Below, piece after piece: positions 44,447-52,550 of a DNA stretch of 64,000 nt; the first letter of the stretch is position 1, and each line of letters opens with the position of its first letter. Both the position numbers and the translations under genes were made by a program. The notes under the pieces were generated by a model, which searched no databases, was not told the origin of the DNA, and saw only the letters and a list, made by a program, of their open reading frames with translations. The stretch covers positions 1,703 through 65,702 of the forward strand of contig MKTT01000090.1 in assembly GCA_001898385.1 (NCBI GenBank), read 5' to 3'. This DNA is from Planctomycetales bacterium 71-10 (GTDB taxonomy: Bacteria > Planctomycetota > Planctomycetia > Isosphaerales > Isosphaeraceae).

Positions 44447-45085
44447 ATGGTGTCGTCGGTTTATGCGTCGTCGCACCCGATCGTCTTGCAGAAGGTCGCG
44501 GCGCTCCGCGACGCCCGGACGAGGCCGCCGGAGTTCCGGGCCCTGGTCCGCGGGCTGGCCATGCTGCTCGGCCAGGAGGCCACGGCCGACCTCCCCGTGC
44601 GCGAGACGTCGGTGACGACGCCGCTGGGGCCGGCGCGGTCGTTCGCGCTGGCCGACGCCGTCGGGATCGTCCCCGTCCTCCGCGCCGGGCTGGGGATGGC
44701 CGAGGGCCTGCTCGAACTGCTGCCGGAGTCCGAGGTCTGGCACATCGGCCTCTTCCGCGACGAGGCGACCCTGCGGCCGACCGAGTATTACAACAAGTTC
44801 CCCAAGAAGCCGCGCATCTCCGTGGCGCTGGTCGTCGACCCGATGCTGGCCACCGGCGGGTCGGCCGTGCGGACGTGCGAGATCCTGATGGCGGCCGGCG
44901 TGCCGCGCCTCAAGCTGATCTCGCTGATCGCCGCCCCCGAGGGGATCGCCCGGATGGCCGAGGCCATGCCCGACGTCCCGATCCACGTCGGCGCCGTCGA
45001 CGAGCGGCTGACCGAGATCGGCTTCATCTACCCCGGCCTCGGCGACGCCGGCGATCGTCAGTTCGCCACCTCATCCGAGCCTTGA
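44447..45085 (+). CDS. upp: Uracil phosphoribosyltransferase
   Basis: 212 aa from the ATG at 44447, with GAGAGGAGGG before it. 'VPVLRAGLGMAEGLLELLP', 'EYYNKFP' and the PRPP loop 'VVDPMLATGGSAV' are characteristic, and the C-terminus 'GFIYPGLGDAGDRQF' matches the uracil-binding end. It makes UMP from uracil and PRPP. It is the first gene of a four-gene salvage operon with a pyrimidine phosphorylase, a nucleoside transporter and a purine phosphorylase. Confidence 0.95.
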   Translation: MVSSVYASSHPIVLQKVAALRDARTRPPEFRALVRGLAMLLGQEATADLPVRETSVTTPLGPARSFALADAVGIVPVLRAGLGMAEGLLELLPESEVWHIGLFRDEATLRPTEYYNKFPKKPRISVALVVDPMLATGGSAVRTCEILMAAGVPRLKLISLIAAPEGIARMAEAMPDVPIHVGAVDERLTEIGFIYPGLGDAGDRQFATSSEP

Positions 45086-45105
45086 TCGAGCCAGGAGGCC
45101 CGCCG

Positions 45106-46428
45106 ATGCCCCGCGCCGTGGACGTCATCCGGAAGAAGCGCGACGGCGGCGCCCTGTCGACCGCCGAGATCGAATGGATGGTCGGCGGGATCGCCCGCGG
45201 CGACGTCGCCGACTACCAGTGGTCGGCGCTGCTGATGGCGATCTTCTACCGCGGGATGGATCGGGCCGAGACCGTCGCGCTGACCGACGCCATGATGCGC
45301 TCGGGCGTCGTCGTCGACCTCTCCTCGATCCCCGGGGCGAAGGTCGACAAGCACAGCACAGGGGGCGTGGGGGACAAGACCTCGCTGATCCTGGCGCCGA
45401 TCGCCGCCGCGGCCGGCGTGATGGTGCCGATGGTCTCCGGCCGCGGCCTGGGCCACACCGGCGGGACGCTCGACAAGCTGGAGTCGATCCCCGGCTTCCA
45501 GGTCGACGTGACCCTCGACCGCTACAAGGAGATCCTCCGCGAGACCGGCCTCGTCCTGATCGGCCAGACGAAGGAGATCGCCCCGGCCGACAAGTTCCTG
45601 TACGCCCTGCGCGACGCCACCTCGACCGTGGAGTCGATCCCGCTGATCGCCGCGTCGATCATGTCGAAGAAGCTGGCCGAGGGGATCGACGGCCTCGTCC
45701 TCGACGTGAAGACCGGCGACGGCGCGTTCATGGAGCGGCTGGAGGACGCGCGGACGTTGGCCGAGACCATGTGCGACGTCGGCCATTCCATGGGCAAGAA
45801 GATGGTCGCCCTCATCACCCGGATGGACCAGCCGCTCGGCCGGGCCGTCGGCAACGCGGTGGAGGTGGCGGAGAGCATCGCCTGCCTGAAGGGGGAGGGG
45901 CCGGCCGACCTGATGGACCTGTCGCTCGACCTCGCCGCCGAGATGGTCCTGCTCGCCGGCCTGGCGGGGACCATCGAGGAGGCCCGCGGCGCCTGCGAGC
46001 GGACGGTCGAGGACGGCTCGGCCCTGGAGCGGTTCCGCCACCTGATCGCGGCCCAGGGGGGAGACCCGAACGTCGTCGACGACCCCGGCCTGCTGCCCCG
46101 GCCGCGCCGGGTCGTCGAGCTGGCCGCGGACCGGGGCGGTTGCGTGGCGAGGCTCCGCTCCCGCCCGATCGGTGTGGCGACGATGCTCCTCGGCGCCGGC
46201 CGCGCGCGGGTCGATTCCTCCATCGACCCGGCCGTCGGCGTGATCCTCCACAAGAAGGTCGGCGACCTCGTCGCGCCGGGCGACTCGCTCTGCTCCCTCC
46301 TCGTGGACGACGAATCCGAGCTGGAACGGGCCTGCGAGATGATCTCCGACGCCTATCGCTTCGAAGACGGCGTCGTCGAAGCCCCGACGACGGTGGTCAT
46401 CGACCGGCTGGTCGCCGGGCTCGATTGA
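45106..46428 (+). CDS. deoA: Thymidine / pyrimidine-nucleoside phosphorylase
   Basis: 440 aa. 'VDVIRKKRDGGALSTAEIEW' start, 'KVDKHSTGGVGDKTSL' (phosphate and sugar site), 'SGRGLGHTGGTLDKLESIPG' and 'LVLDVKTGDGAFM' are family signatures. It splits thymidine, deoxyuridine or uridine into base and pentose 1-phosphate. The gene begins 20 bases after upp, with CAGGAGG upstream. Together with upp it lets the cell convert pyrimidine nucleosides to UMP. Substrate preference (deoA or pdp type) cannot be told from the sequence alone. Confidence 0.93.
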   Translation: MPRAVDVIRKKRDGGALSTAEIEWMVGGIARGDVADYQWSALLMAIFYRGMDRAETVALTDAMMRSGVVVDLSSIPGAKVDKHSTGGVGDKTSLILAPIAAAAGVMVPMVSGRGLGHTGGTLDKLESIPGFQVDVTLDRYKEILRETGLVLIGQTKEIAPADKFLYALRDATSTVESIPLIAASIMSKKLAEGIDGLVLDVKTGDGAFMERLEDARTLAETMCDVGHSMGKKMVALITRMDQPLGRAVGNAVEVAESIACLKGEGPADLMDLSLDLAAEMVLLAGLAGTIEEARGACERTVEDGSALERFRHLIAAQGGDPNVVDDPGLLPRPRRVVELAADRGGCVARLRSRPIGVATMLLGAGRARVDSSIDPAVGVILHKKVGDLVAPGDSLCSLLVDDESELERACEMISDAYRFEDGVVEAPTTVVIDRLVAGLD

Positions 46429-46458
46429 ACGACCCGAAGAGGAGCGGCGCGAATCCCG

Positions 46459-47880
46459 ATGCGAACGTTCATCCCCGTCCTGATCCTCGCGGCGGCGCTG
46501 GGCGGCGCGCACGCGGCCCGCGCCGAGGACGCGCGGGACGCGCCCGCGTCGCCCTCCGCGTCCGCCTTCCCCTCGGTGGAGGCGGGGCCCGTCGTCGTGG
46601 TGCGCCGGGGCTATGAGCTGAAGCTGGGCCCCTGGACCTTCCGCTTCACCGCCCCCGCAGGCCTCGACCTCCATGACCTCGGCGACCGCCTCCGCGGCCT
46701 GCTCGGGATGGTGCTGATCCTGGCGACGGCGGCGTACCTGTCGGAGGCCAGGTCGCGCATCTCGCGCCGGGTCGTGGTCTGGGGGCTGCTCCTCCAGTGG
46801 ATCTTCGCGATCCTCGTCCTGCGCGCGCCCGCGGGCGTGCGACTGCTGCGCGAGGCGGGCGAGGGGGTGGAGGCGGTCCTGAACTGCGCGCTGGACGGCT
46901 CCCGGTTCGTCTTCGGCGATCGGCTCGTCGACGCCGGAGGGCCGGCGGGCTTCGTCTTCGCGTTCCGCGTTCTGCCCACGATCGTCTTCGTCGCGGCGCT
47001 GTTCGCGGTGCTCTACCACCTGGGGATCATGCAGGTCGTGGTCCGGTCGCTGGCCGTGGCGATGGCACGCATCCTGGGGATCAGCGGGGCCGAGTCGCTG
47101 GACGTGGCGGCGTCGCTGTTCCTGGGCCAGACCGAGGCCCCGCTGACCATCCGGCCGTACCTGGCCCGGCTCACGAACTCCGAGCTGCTGACCGTGATGA
47201 CCGCCGGCATGGCCCACGTCTCCGGCGGCATGATGGCGGCGTACTTCGCCTACGGCGTGGAGCCGAGGCACGTCCTGACGGCCGTCGTGATGACCGCGCC
47301 GGGGGCGGTGCTCCTGTCGAAGATGCTGATCCCGGAGACCGAGGAGCCCGAGACCCTGGGCGGGATCCGCCGCGGGGACGATCGCGAGGACGCCAACGTC
47401 CTCGACGCCGCGGCCCGGGGGACGCGCGACGGCCTGAACCTGGCGCTGAACATCGCCGCCGTGCTGATCGCCTTCGTGGGGCTGGTCGCGCTGGTGAACC
47501 TGGGCCTGGGCCGGCTGGGGACGTCGCTCCAGGAGGTGTTCGGCTGGGCGATGGCACCCGTGGCTTATATGCTGGGTGTACCCTGGGAGGACTGCCGGGG
47601 CGTGGGCTCGCTGCTCGGCGCGCGGACCGTGCTGAACGAGCTGATCGCCTTCCAGCAGCTCGACGCGATGCGGGCGTCGCTGGCGGACCGGTCCGTCGTC
47701 ATCGCCAGCTTCGCCCTCTGCGGGTTCGCCAACATCGGCTCGATCGGCATCCAGATCGGGGGGATCGGCGCCCTGGCGCCCGAGCGCCGGAAGGACCTGG
47801 CGCGGCTGGGGACTCGGGCGCTGATGGCCGGCACCCTGGCCAACTTCCTCTCGGCGTGCATCGCGGGAGTTTTGCTATGA
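46459..47880 (+). CDS. Concentrative nucleoside transporter (CNT/NupC family)
   Basis: 473 aa. The first about 22 residues look like a signal peptide (MRTFIPVLILAAALGGAHAARA), followed by an unusual 50-residue exported segment before the first transporter helix at about 80. The CNT core has 'VFAFRVLPTIVFVAALFAVLYHLG', 'GQTEAPLTIRPYLA' and 'NELIAFQQLD' plus 'LCGFANIGSIGIQIGGIGALAPER', which carry the nucleoside- and Na+-binding residues. It would import nucleosides that the flanking phosphorylases cleave. The stop overlaps the PNP start by 4 bases. Confidence 0.92.
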   Translation: MRTFIPVLILAAALGGAHAARAEDARDAPASPSASAFPSVEAGPVVVVRRGYELKLGPWTFRFTAPAGLDLHDLGDRLRGLLGMVLILATAAYLSEARSRISRRVVVWGLLLQWIFAILVLRAPAGVRLLREAGEGVEAVLNCALDGSRFVFGDRLVDAGGPAGFVFAFRVLPTIVFVAALFAVLYHLGIMQVVVRSLAVAMARILGISGAESLDVAASLFLGQTEAPLTIRPYLARLTNSELLTVMTAGMAHVSGGMMAAYFAYGVEPRHVLTAVVMTAPGAVLLSKMLIPETEEPETLGGIRRGDDREDANVLDAAARGTRDGLNLALNIAAVLIAFVGLVALVNLGLGRLGTSLQEVFGWAMAPVAYMLGVPWEDCRGVGSLLGARTVLNELIAFQQLDAMRASLADRSVVIASFALCGFANIGSIGIQIGGIGALAPERRKDLARLGTRALMAGTLANFLSACIAGVLL

Positions 47881-48779
47881 GCCCCACCCATCAAGGGCCC
47901 GACCTGTACTCCAGGGCCGAGGAGGCCGCCGAGGCCATCCGGCGGGCGACCGGCGACCCGGCGCCCCGGATCGCCGTCGTCCTCGGCTCCGGGCTCAACG
48001 GCCTGGTCGAGCGGTTCGGAGACCGGAGGGTCGTCCCGTATTCTCAGATCCCCCACTTCCCGACGCCCACCGTCGCCGGCCACGCTGGGAATGTCGTGAT
48101 CGGCTCGGTCGACGGCGCCGAGGCGATCCTCCTCCAGGGCCGCTTCCACTACTACGAGGGCCACGACCTGCGCACCGTCACGTTCCCGGTGCGGGTGCTC
48201 CAGCGGCTGGGCGTGCAGACGCTCATCCTGACCGCCGCGACCGGCGGCGTGCGCCCGGAGCTGCGGCCGGGGAACCTCGTCTGCCTGTCGGACCACCTCA
48301 ACCTGATCGGGACGAACCCCCTGCGCGGGCCGAACGACCCCCGGTTCGGCGAGCGGTTCCCGGACATGACCGAGGTCTATTCCAAGAAGCTGCGGAACTC
48401 GGCCAAGGAGGAGGCCCGCCGCCTGGGCGTGCAACTCGTGTCAGCCGTCTACGCCTGCCTCCCCGGCCCGAGCTACGAGACCCCGGCCGAGATCCGGATG
48501 CTCCGGGCCCTCGGGGCCGACGTCGTCGGGATGTCGACAGCGCCCGAGGCGATCGTCGCGCGGCAGGCGGGTATGGACGTCCTGGGCCTGGCCCTGGTGA
48601 CGAACGCGGCGGCCGGAGTGCTGCCGGCCCCGATCCGCCACGAGGACGTCCTGGAGGCCGGCCTCAAGGCCACGCCGATGCTCGGCAAGCTGATCCGCCG
48701 CGTCATCCTGCGGGTCGCCGGCGTCGCGCCGGGGAACGTCGGGTTCAGCGGCGAGTTCCCGACCTACCGGCCGGACTGA
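47877..48779 (+). CDS. Purine nucleoside phosphorylase (trimeric type)
   Basis: 300 aa; ATG overlaps the transporter stop (ATGA). 'IAVVLGSGLNGLVE', 'QGRFHYYEGHD', 'LTAATGGVRPEL' and 'DVVGMSTAPEAIVARQAGM' match the trimeric PNP/MTAP family. It cleaves inosine and guanosine to the free bases. As the last gene of the salvage operon it matches the transporter and pyrimidine phosphorylase. Overlaps the convergent HAD gene by 16 bases. Confidence 0.93.
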   Translation: MSPTHQGPDLYSRAEEAAEAIRRATGDPAPRIAVVLGSGLNGLVERFGDRRVVPYSQIPHFPTPTVAGHAGNVVIGSVDGAEAILLQGRFHYYEGHDLRTVTFPVRVLQRLGVQTLILTAATGGVRPELRPGNLVCLSDHLNLIGTNPLRGPNDPRFGERFPDMTEVYSKKLRNSAKEEARRLGVQLVSAVYACLPGPSYETPAEIRMLRALGADVVGMSTAPEAIVARQAGMDVLGLALVTNAAAGVLPAPIRHEDVLEAGLKATPMLGKLIRRVILRVAGVAPGNVGFSGEFPTYRPD

Positions 48780-49429
48780 CCCAGCCGCGCGAGCAGCTCG
48801 CGCGGGTCGCAGTGCGACAGGTCCGGGACGACCACGTCGGCCCCGGCCTCGCGCAGCGCGGCCTCGTCGTGGCTGGAGGTCACGCCCACCGCGAGCATGC
48901 CCGCCGCCTTCGCCGCGCGGATCCCGACCGGGGCGTCCTCGAACACGATCGAGTCGGCCGGGGCGACGCCCGCGCGCTCCGCGGCCAGCAGGAAGACCTG
49001 CGGGTCGGGCTTGCCGCGGGTCACGTCCTCGCCCGCGACGATCGTCGCGAACCGGCCGTGGAGGCCGCATTCCTCGACGGTCAGCTCCAGGTTCTTGCGC
49101 ACGCCGCTGGAGCCGATCGCCAGCAGGGCCCCGGCCGCGGCCATCGCGTCCAGGAACGGCCGCACGCCGTCCATCAGGGAGATCCGACCGCGGGCGAGGT
49201 CGCGGTACTTCGCCTCCTTGCGGTCGGAGTGGGCCAGCACCTCGGCGTCGGCGAGCGACTCGCCGAGGAGCATGCGGAGGATCATGGCGTTGGTCATCCC
49301 GAACGTCTTCAGGACGATCTCCGCCGTGATGGGGACGCCGGTCTCGCGGCCCATCTCGACCCAGGAATCCTGATGCAACTTGAGGGTGTCGACGAGCACG
49401 CCGTCGTGGTCGAAGATGGCGAGGGGCAT
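48764..49429 (-). CDS. HAD-superfamily hydrolase, phosphoglucomutase/phosphatase-like
   Basis: 221 aa. The catalytic motif F-D7-H-D9-G is at the start, 'AIGSSGVRKN' is motif II, the Lys is in 'GKPDPQVFL', and 'VFEDAPVGIRAAKAAGM' gives motif IV. The cap between D9 and motif II is the small helical kind of subfamily IA. It resembles beta-phosphoglucomutase and phosphoglycolate-phosphatase-type enzymes; the substrate is not known. It overlaps the purine nucleoside phosphorylase gene by 16 bases and lies 22 bases after the peroxiredoxin-kinase gene on the same strand. Confidence 0.85.
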   Translation of the reverse strand: MPLAIFDHDGVLVDTLKLHQDSWVEMGRETGVPITAEIVLKTFGMTNAMILRMLLGESLADAEVLAHSDRKEAKYRDLARGRISLMDGVRPFLDAMAAAGALLAIGSSGVRKNLELTVEECGLHGRFATIVAGEDVTRGKPDPQVFLLAAERAGVAPADSIVFEDAPVGIRAAKAAGMLAVGVTSSHDEAALREAGADVVVPDLSHCDPRELLARLGQSGR

Positions 49430-49451
49430 GGAGGCTCCGGGGCGGGGCGGG

Positions 49452-50843
49452 TCAGTGGCAGCGGCATTCCGCGTCGTCGATCTCGGCGACGATCCGGCGC
49501 AGGTCGGTCTCGCGGCGGCCCGGGTCGGGGTCGAGCATGGAGCGGATCAGGGGGGCGAACGGCTCGCGAGCCTCGGTGGCCATGGCGTCGGGGTCGACGT
49601 TGCGGATCCGGTCCATGACTTGCAGGACGTTCCCCTCGGCGAACGCGGGGCGGCCCGAGGCCATCTCGTAGAAGACCAGGCCGAGCGAGAAGACGTCGCT
49701 GGCGACGGTCGCCGGCTCGCCGCGGGTCTGCTCCGGGGCCAGGTAGCGCGGGGTGCCGAAGAGGCCGCCGCCGCTCTCGGCCACGCCCAGCTCGCCGGTC
49801 TCGTCGGTCGCGACCAGCTCGGCGCGGTTGAGCCGGCGCGCCAGGCCGAAGTCGAGCACCTTCACCAGGCCGTCGTCGCCCACCATGATGTTGTCGGGCT
49901 TGAGGTCGCCGTGGACGATCCCCGAGTCGTGGGCCGCGCCGACCCCGCCGGCGATCTGCCGGGCGATAGCGAGCATCTCGCCCGTCCGGGGCCGGGAGTC
50001 GCCCAGCCGGCTCGCCAGCGTCCGGCCCTGGACGTATTCCATGGCGATCACCGGCAGCCCCGCGGCGTCGTCGACGGCGTAGATCGTGCAGACGTTGGGA
50101 TGGTTCAGCGCCGCCACCGAACGGGCCTCGGCCAGCACGCTCCCGGGCGTGACGGGGCAGTCGCGATTGAAGACCTTCAGGGCGACCGGGCGGTCGAGCT
50201 GGAGGTCGCGCGCCAGGTAGACCCGCGCGAACGTCCCGGCGCCGATCTCCGAGTCCAGGTAATAGTGCGAGAAGATCTTCCCCGGCGTCAGCATGGCGTA
50301 AGGGTCGATGTGCGCGCCGTCGGCCATCCACTCCTCGCGGCAGAGGCCCCCGGACTGGATCGCCGAGAGGACCCGCAACACCTCCTGGCTACGGCGGCCG
50401 ACGCTCAGGTTGTGGACCACCTGATACTGGATCACCCCGTCCGGGTCGACGATGAACGTGCCGCGGAGGGCCAGGTTGCGGGCCGGGTCGAAGACCCCGT
50501 AGGCGGACGAGACGGAGCCGTCCACGTCGCTGGCCAGCGGGAAGTTCAGGCCGCCCAAGCCCCCCTGCGCCCGGGGCGTGACGATCCAGCGTTCGTGCAG
50601 GTCGACCGGGTCGGAGCTGATGGCCAGCAGGTCGCAGCCATGCTCCTCGAAATCGGCGATTCGCTGGCTCAGGCCGACCAGCTCGGTGGGGCAGACCATG
50701 GAGAAGTCGCGGGGGTAGAAGACGACGACGAGCCACCTCCCCCGGTAGTCCGAGAGCCGGGCCCGCGACCGCGCGGGGTCCGGGTGCCGGGTGCAGGGGA
50801 GGTCGAAGGCGGGGGCGAGGTTGCCGACGTAGGTGGTGGGCAT
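49452..50843 (-). CDS. Peroxiredoxin-Ser/Thr protein kinase fusion
   Basis: 463 aa. Residues about 4-172 are a typical 2-Cys peroxiredoxin of the AhpC/TSA kind: 'VVFYPRDFSMVCPTE' with peroxidatic Cys51, conserved Arg127 in 'LRGTFIVDPDG', and a resolving-type Cys168 followed by a conserved Trp172. Residues about 194-460 are a complete kinase: glycine loop GAGTFARVY (201-209), Lys223, Glu239, HGD with Asp313 (a non-RD form), Lys315/Asn318, DFG at 331-333 and APE at 369-371. The protein ends 'CRCH'. No membrane helix is seen, so it is cytoplasmic. The architecture suggests that disulfide or sulfenate chemistry in the first domain controls the kinase; this is inference. A TATAAT with an extended -10 lies 28 bases before the ATG. 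Confidence 0.93.
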   Translation of the reverse strand: MPTTYVGNLAPAFDLPCTRHPDPARSRARLSDYRGRWLVVVFYPRDFSMVCPTELVGLSQRIADFEEHGCDLLAISSDPVDLHERWIVTPRAQGGLGGLNFPLASDVDGSVSSAYGVFDPARNLALRGTFIVDPDGVIQYQVVHNLSVGRRSQEVLRVLSAIQSGGLCREEWMADGAHIDPYAMLTPGKIFSHYYLDSEIGAGTFARVYLARDLQLDRPVALKVFNRDCPVTPGSVLAEARSVAALNHPNVCTIYAVDDAAGLPVIAMEYVQGRTLASRLGDSRPRTGEMLAIARQIAGGVGAAHDSGIVHGDLKPDNIMVGDDGLVKVLDFGLARRLNRAELVATDETGELGVAESGGGLFGTPRYLAPEQTRGEPATVASDVFSLGLVFYEMASGRPAFAEGNVLQVMDRIRNVDPDAMATEAREPFAPLIRSMLDPDPGRRETDLRRIVAEIDDAECRCH

Positions 50844-50878
50844 CGCGGTCGGTGTCCGGGGCGGGATGGTCCTCGGCT

Positions 50879-50887
50879 ATTATAGCA
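50879..50887 (-). promoter_or_regulatory. Extended -10 promoter for the peroxiredoxin-kinase gene
   Basis: On the minus strand the sequence reads TGCTATAAT (TGC at 50885-50887, TATAAT at 50879-50884), a perfect extended -10. A good -35 is not evident, as is usual for this class. Transcription would start near 50872, about 28 bases before the ATG. It lies in the short gap after the ATC-hydrolase-family gene, so this gene can be transcribed on its own. Confidence 0.6.
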
Positions 50888-50922
50888 AAACCGACAAGCC
50901 GGGGCGGAGCGGGGCTCGCGGA

Positions 50923-51417
50923 TCAGTCGGCCGGCTCCTCCCCCTTCTCGACGCGTCGGAATCGGAAGTCGCAGAACGGCGCCCCCTGCATGAGGGTCTG
51001 CGTCCGCTCCAGCTCGATCTCCGGGCTGAAGCCCTCGGCCAGGGCGAAATCGCGGGCGCAGGAGAGGGTCGAGCCCAGGTCTTCGAGGCCCAAACGCCGA
51101 TACATTTCGGCGTAGCGGCAGCGGACCACGTTGAAGGAGAGCCGCTCCGGCGACCGTTCCAGGAGGTCGATCTCCAGCGCCCCGCCCTCCTGCCAGCGGC
51201 CGAGGGTGGCGGCGAAGGCCTCCAGCGACGACTCGCCGAGCGACCTCGCCAGATCCTCGCCCCCCTGTCGGGCGAGGTCGACGATCACGCCCCGCAGGAC
51301 CTCGACCGTCTCCTCGCGGCCGAAGGCGTCGGCGAACGCCCGGACCAGCGGGCCGACGATCCGGGCCTCGATCTCGCGCCGCTGGAGCAGGGGGACGTCC
51401 GGCTTCTCGTCCGACAT
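50923..51417 (-). CDS. L-2-amino-thiazoline-4-carboxylic acid hydrolase family protein
   Basis: 164 aa, GGAAGA upstream. 'FNVVRCRYAEMYRRLGLEDLG' (in part) with 'LSCARDFALAEGFSPEIELERTQTLM' and 'GAPFCDFRFRR' match the ATC hydrolase family (PF14196), whose founding members take part in the conversion of aminothiazoline carboxylate to L-cysteine. Three conserved cysteines lie in these segments. Many family members have no tested function. It lies 79 bases upstream of the peroxiredoxin-kinase gene on the same strand, which suggests a thiol- or redox-related role, but this is context only. Confidence 0.78.
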   Translation of the reverse strand: MSDEKPDVPLLQRREIEARIVGPLVRAFADAFGREETVEVLRGVIVDLARQGGEDLARSLGESSLEAFAATLGRWQEGGALEIDLLERSPERLSFNVVRCRYAEMYRRLGLEDLGSTLSCARDFALAEGFSPEIELERTQTLMQGAPFCDFRFRRVEKGEEPAD

Positions 51418-51467
51418 CGGGGGATCTTCCGTAGAAAGTTGGGCCGCGACGGTCCGAAGGGGGGGCG

Positions 51468-52343
51468 ATGGCGATCATCCGAGCGATCGGCTGGCTGGCG
51501 GCGGTCGCCGCGACGGCCGCGGCCTGGGCGTCCTGGCGACCGTCCGAAGATCCCTTCGCCGGGCTGGTCCTCGTCCGCGAAGCGATCGATCGCGAGGCCG
51601 ACGGCCGGCCGCTCCGGCTCGATCTCCTCCTGCCGCCCGGCCCGGCCGACGCCCCCCGGCCGCTCGTGGTCGCGGTGCACGGAGGGAGCTGGACGGGCGG
51701 ATCGCGCCGGGAGTACGCGCCGCAATTCGCGGATCTCGCCCGCGGCGGCGTCGCGGTGGCCGTCGTCGATTATCGGCTCGCCCGTCCCGGCGCGCCAAGC
51801 TGGGACGGGGCCCTGGGGGACGTCCGCGCGGCCGTCGACTGGCTGATCGACCGGGCCGATCGGTTCCGGATCGACCCCCGCCGCGTGGCCGTCCTGGGGA
51901 CCTCGTCGGGCGGCCTCCTCGCCGCGCGAGCCGCCCAGGAAGACCTCCGCGTCGCCGCGGCCGTCTGCCTGTCGACGCCGACGTCCCTGGCCGACCTCTC
52001 CGCGGCTCGCCGCCTGGAGCATGACCCGGCCCGCCTGTTCCTCGGCGTCGATCCGGCCGAGGATCCCGGGCGGGCCTCGGCGGCGTCGCCGATCGACCAC
52101 GTCACAATCGGGACGCCCGCCACGTTCTTGATCCACGGCGACGACGACGCCTGGGTCCCCGTCCGTCAGGCGCGCGAGATGCATGAAAAGTTGGAAGGGG
52201 CCGGCGTGCCGAGCCGGCTCGTCGTCATCCCGAACGCCCGTCATGGGTTCGAACTCAAGCTCGGGCCGCCGGACTCGCGGGACCTGACGCCCGTCGTGCG
52301 GGAATTCCTGGATTCGGCCTGGGTTGCGAAGGGCCCCGGATAG
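51468..52343 (+). CDS. Alpha/beta hydrolase (esterase/carboxylesterase-like), exported or membrane-anchored
   Basis: 291 aa with a hydrophobic N-terminus (about 5-23) that acts as a signal or anchor. The oxyanion motif is HGGSW, the nucleophile lies in GTSSGG (the G-x-S-x-G core), the acid is in 'GDDDAWVP', and the His in 'NARHGFEL'. This is the BD-FAE/esterase-lipase family pattern. Substrates could be acetylated polysaccharides or other esters. It diverges from the ATC-hydrolase-family gene; no operon partner. Confidence 0.87.
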   Translation: MAIIRAIGWLAAVAATAAAWASWRPSEDPFAGLVLVREAIDREADGRPLRLDLLLPPGPADAPRPLVVAVHGGSWTGGSRREYAPQFADLARGGVAVAVVDYRLARPGAPSWDGALGDVRAAVDWLIDRADRFRIDPRRVAVLGTSSGGLLAARAAQEDLRVAAAVCLSTPTSLADLSAARRLEHDPARLFLGVDPAEDPGRASAASPIDHVTIGTPATFLIHGDDDAWVPVRQAREMHEKLEGAGVPSRLVVIPNARHGFELKLGPPDSRDLTPVVREFLDSAWVAKGPG

Positions 52344-52550
52344 GCGGAATCGACGAACGAGTGATTGCTTGGGCGTGTGCAGGTTTTGAGTGGGCGAGCT
52401 TCTTACGTCTTGAAATCGGCGCGTCGGGGTGGAAGGATAACGATCACCATTCCCGAAGCGATTAAGATTCACGATCCATCGGAGTCCTCGTCATTCTCCC
52501 GCCCCCTCTCGGGGCGGACGAGGGTTCGCGCCCATTCGGGGGACGTCGCC

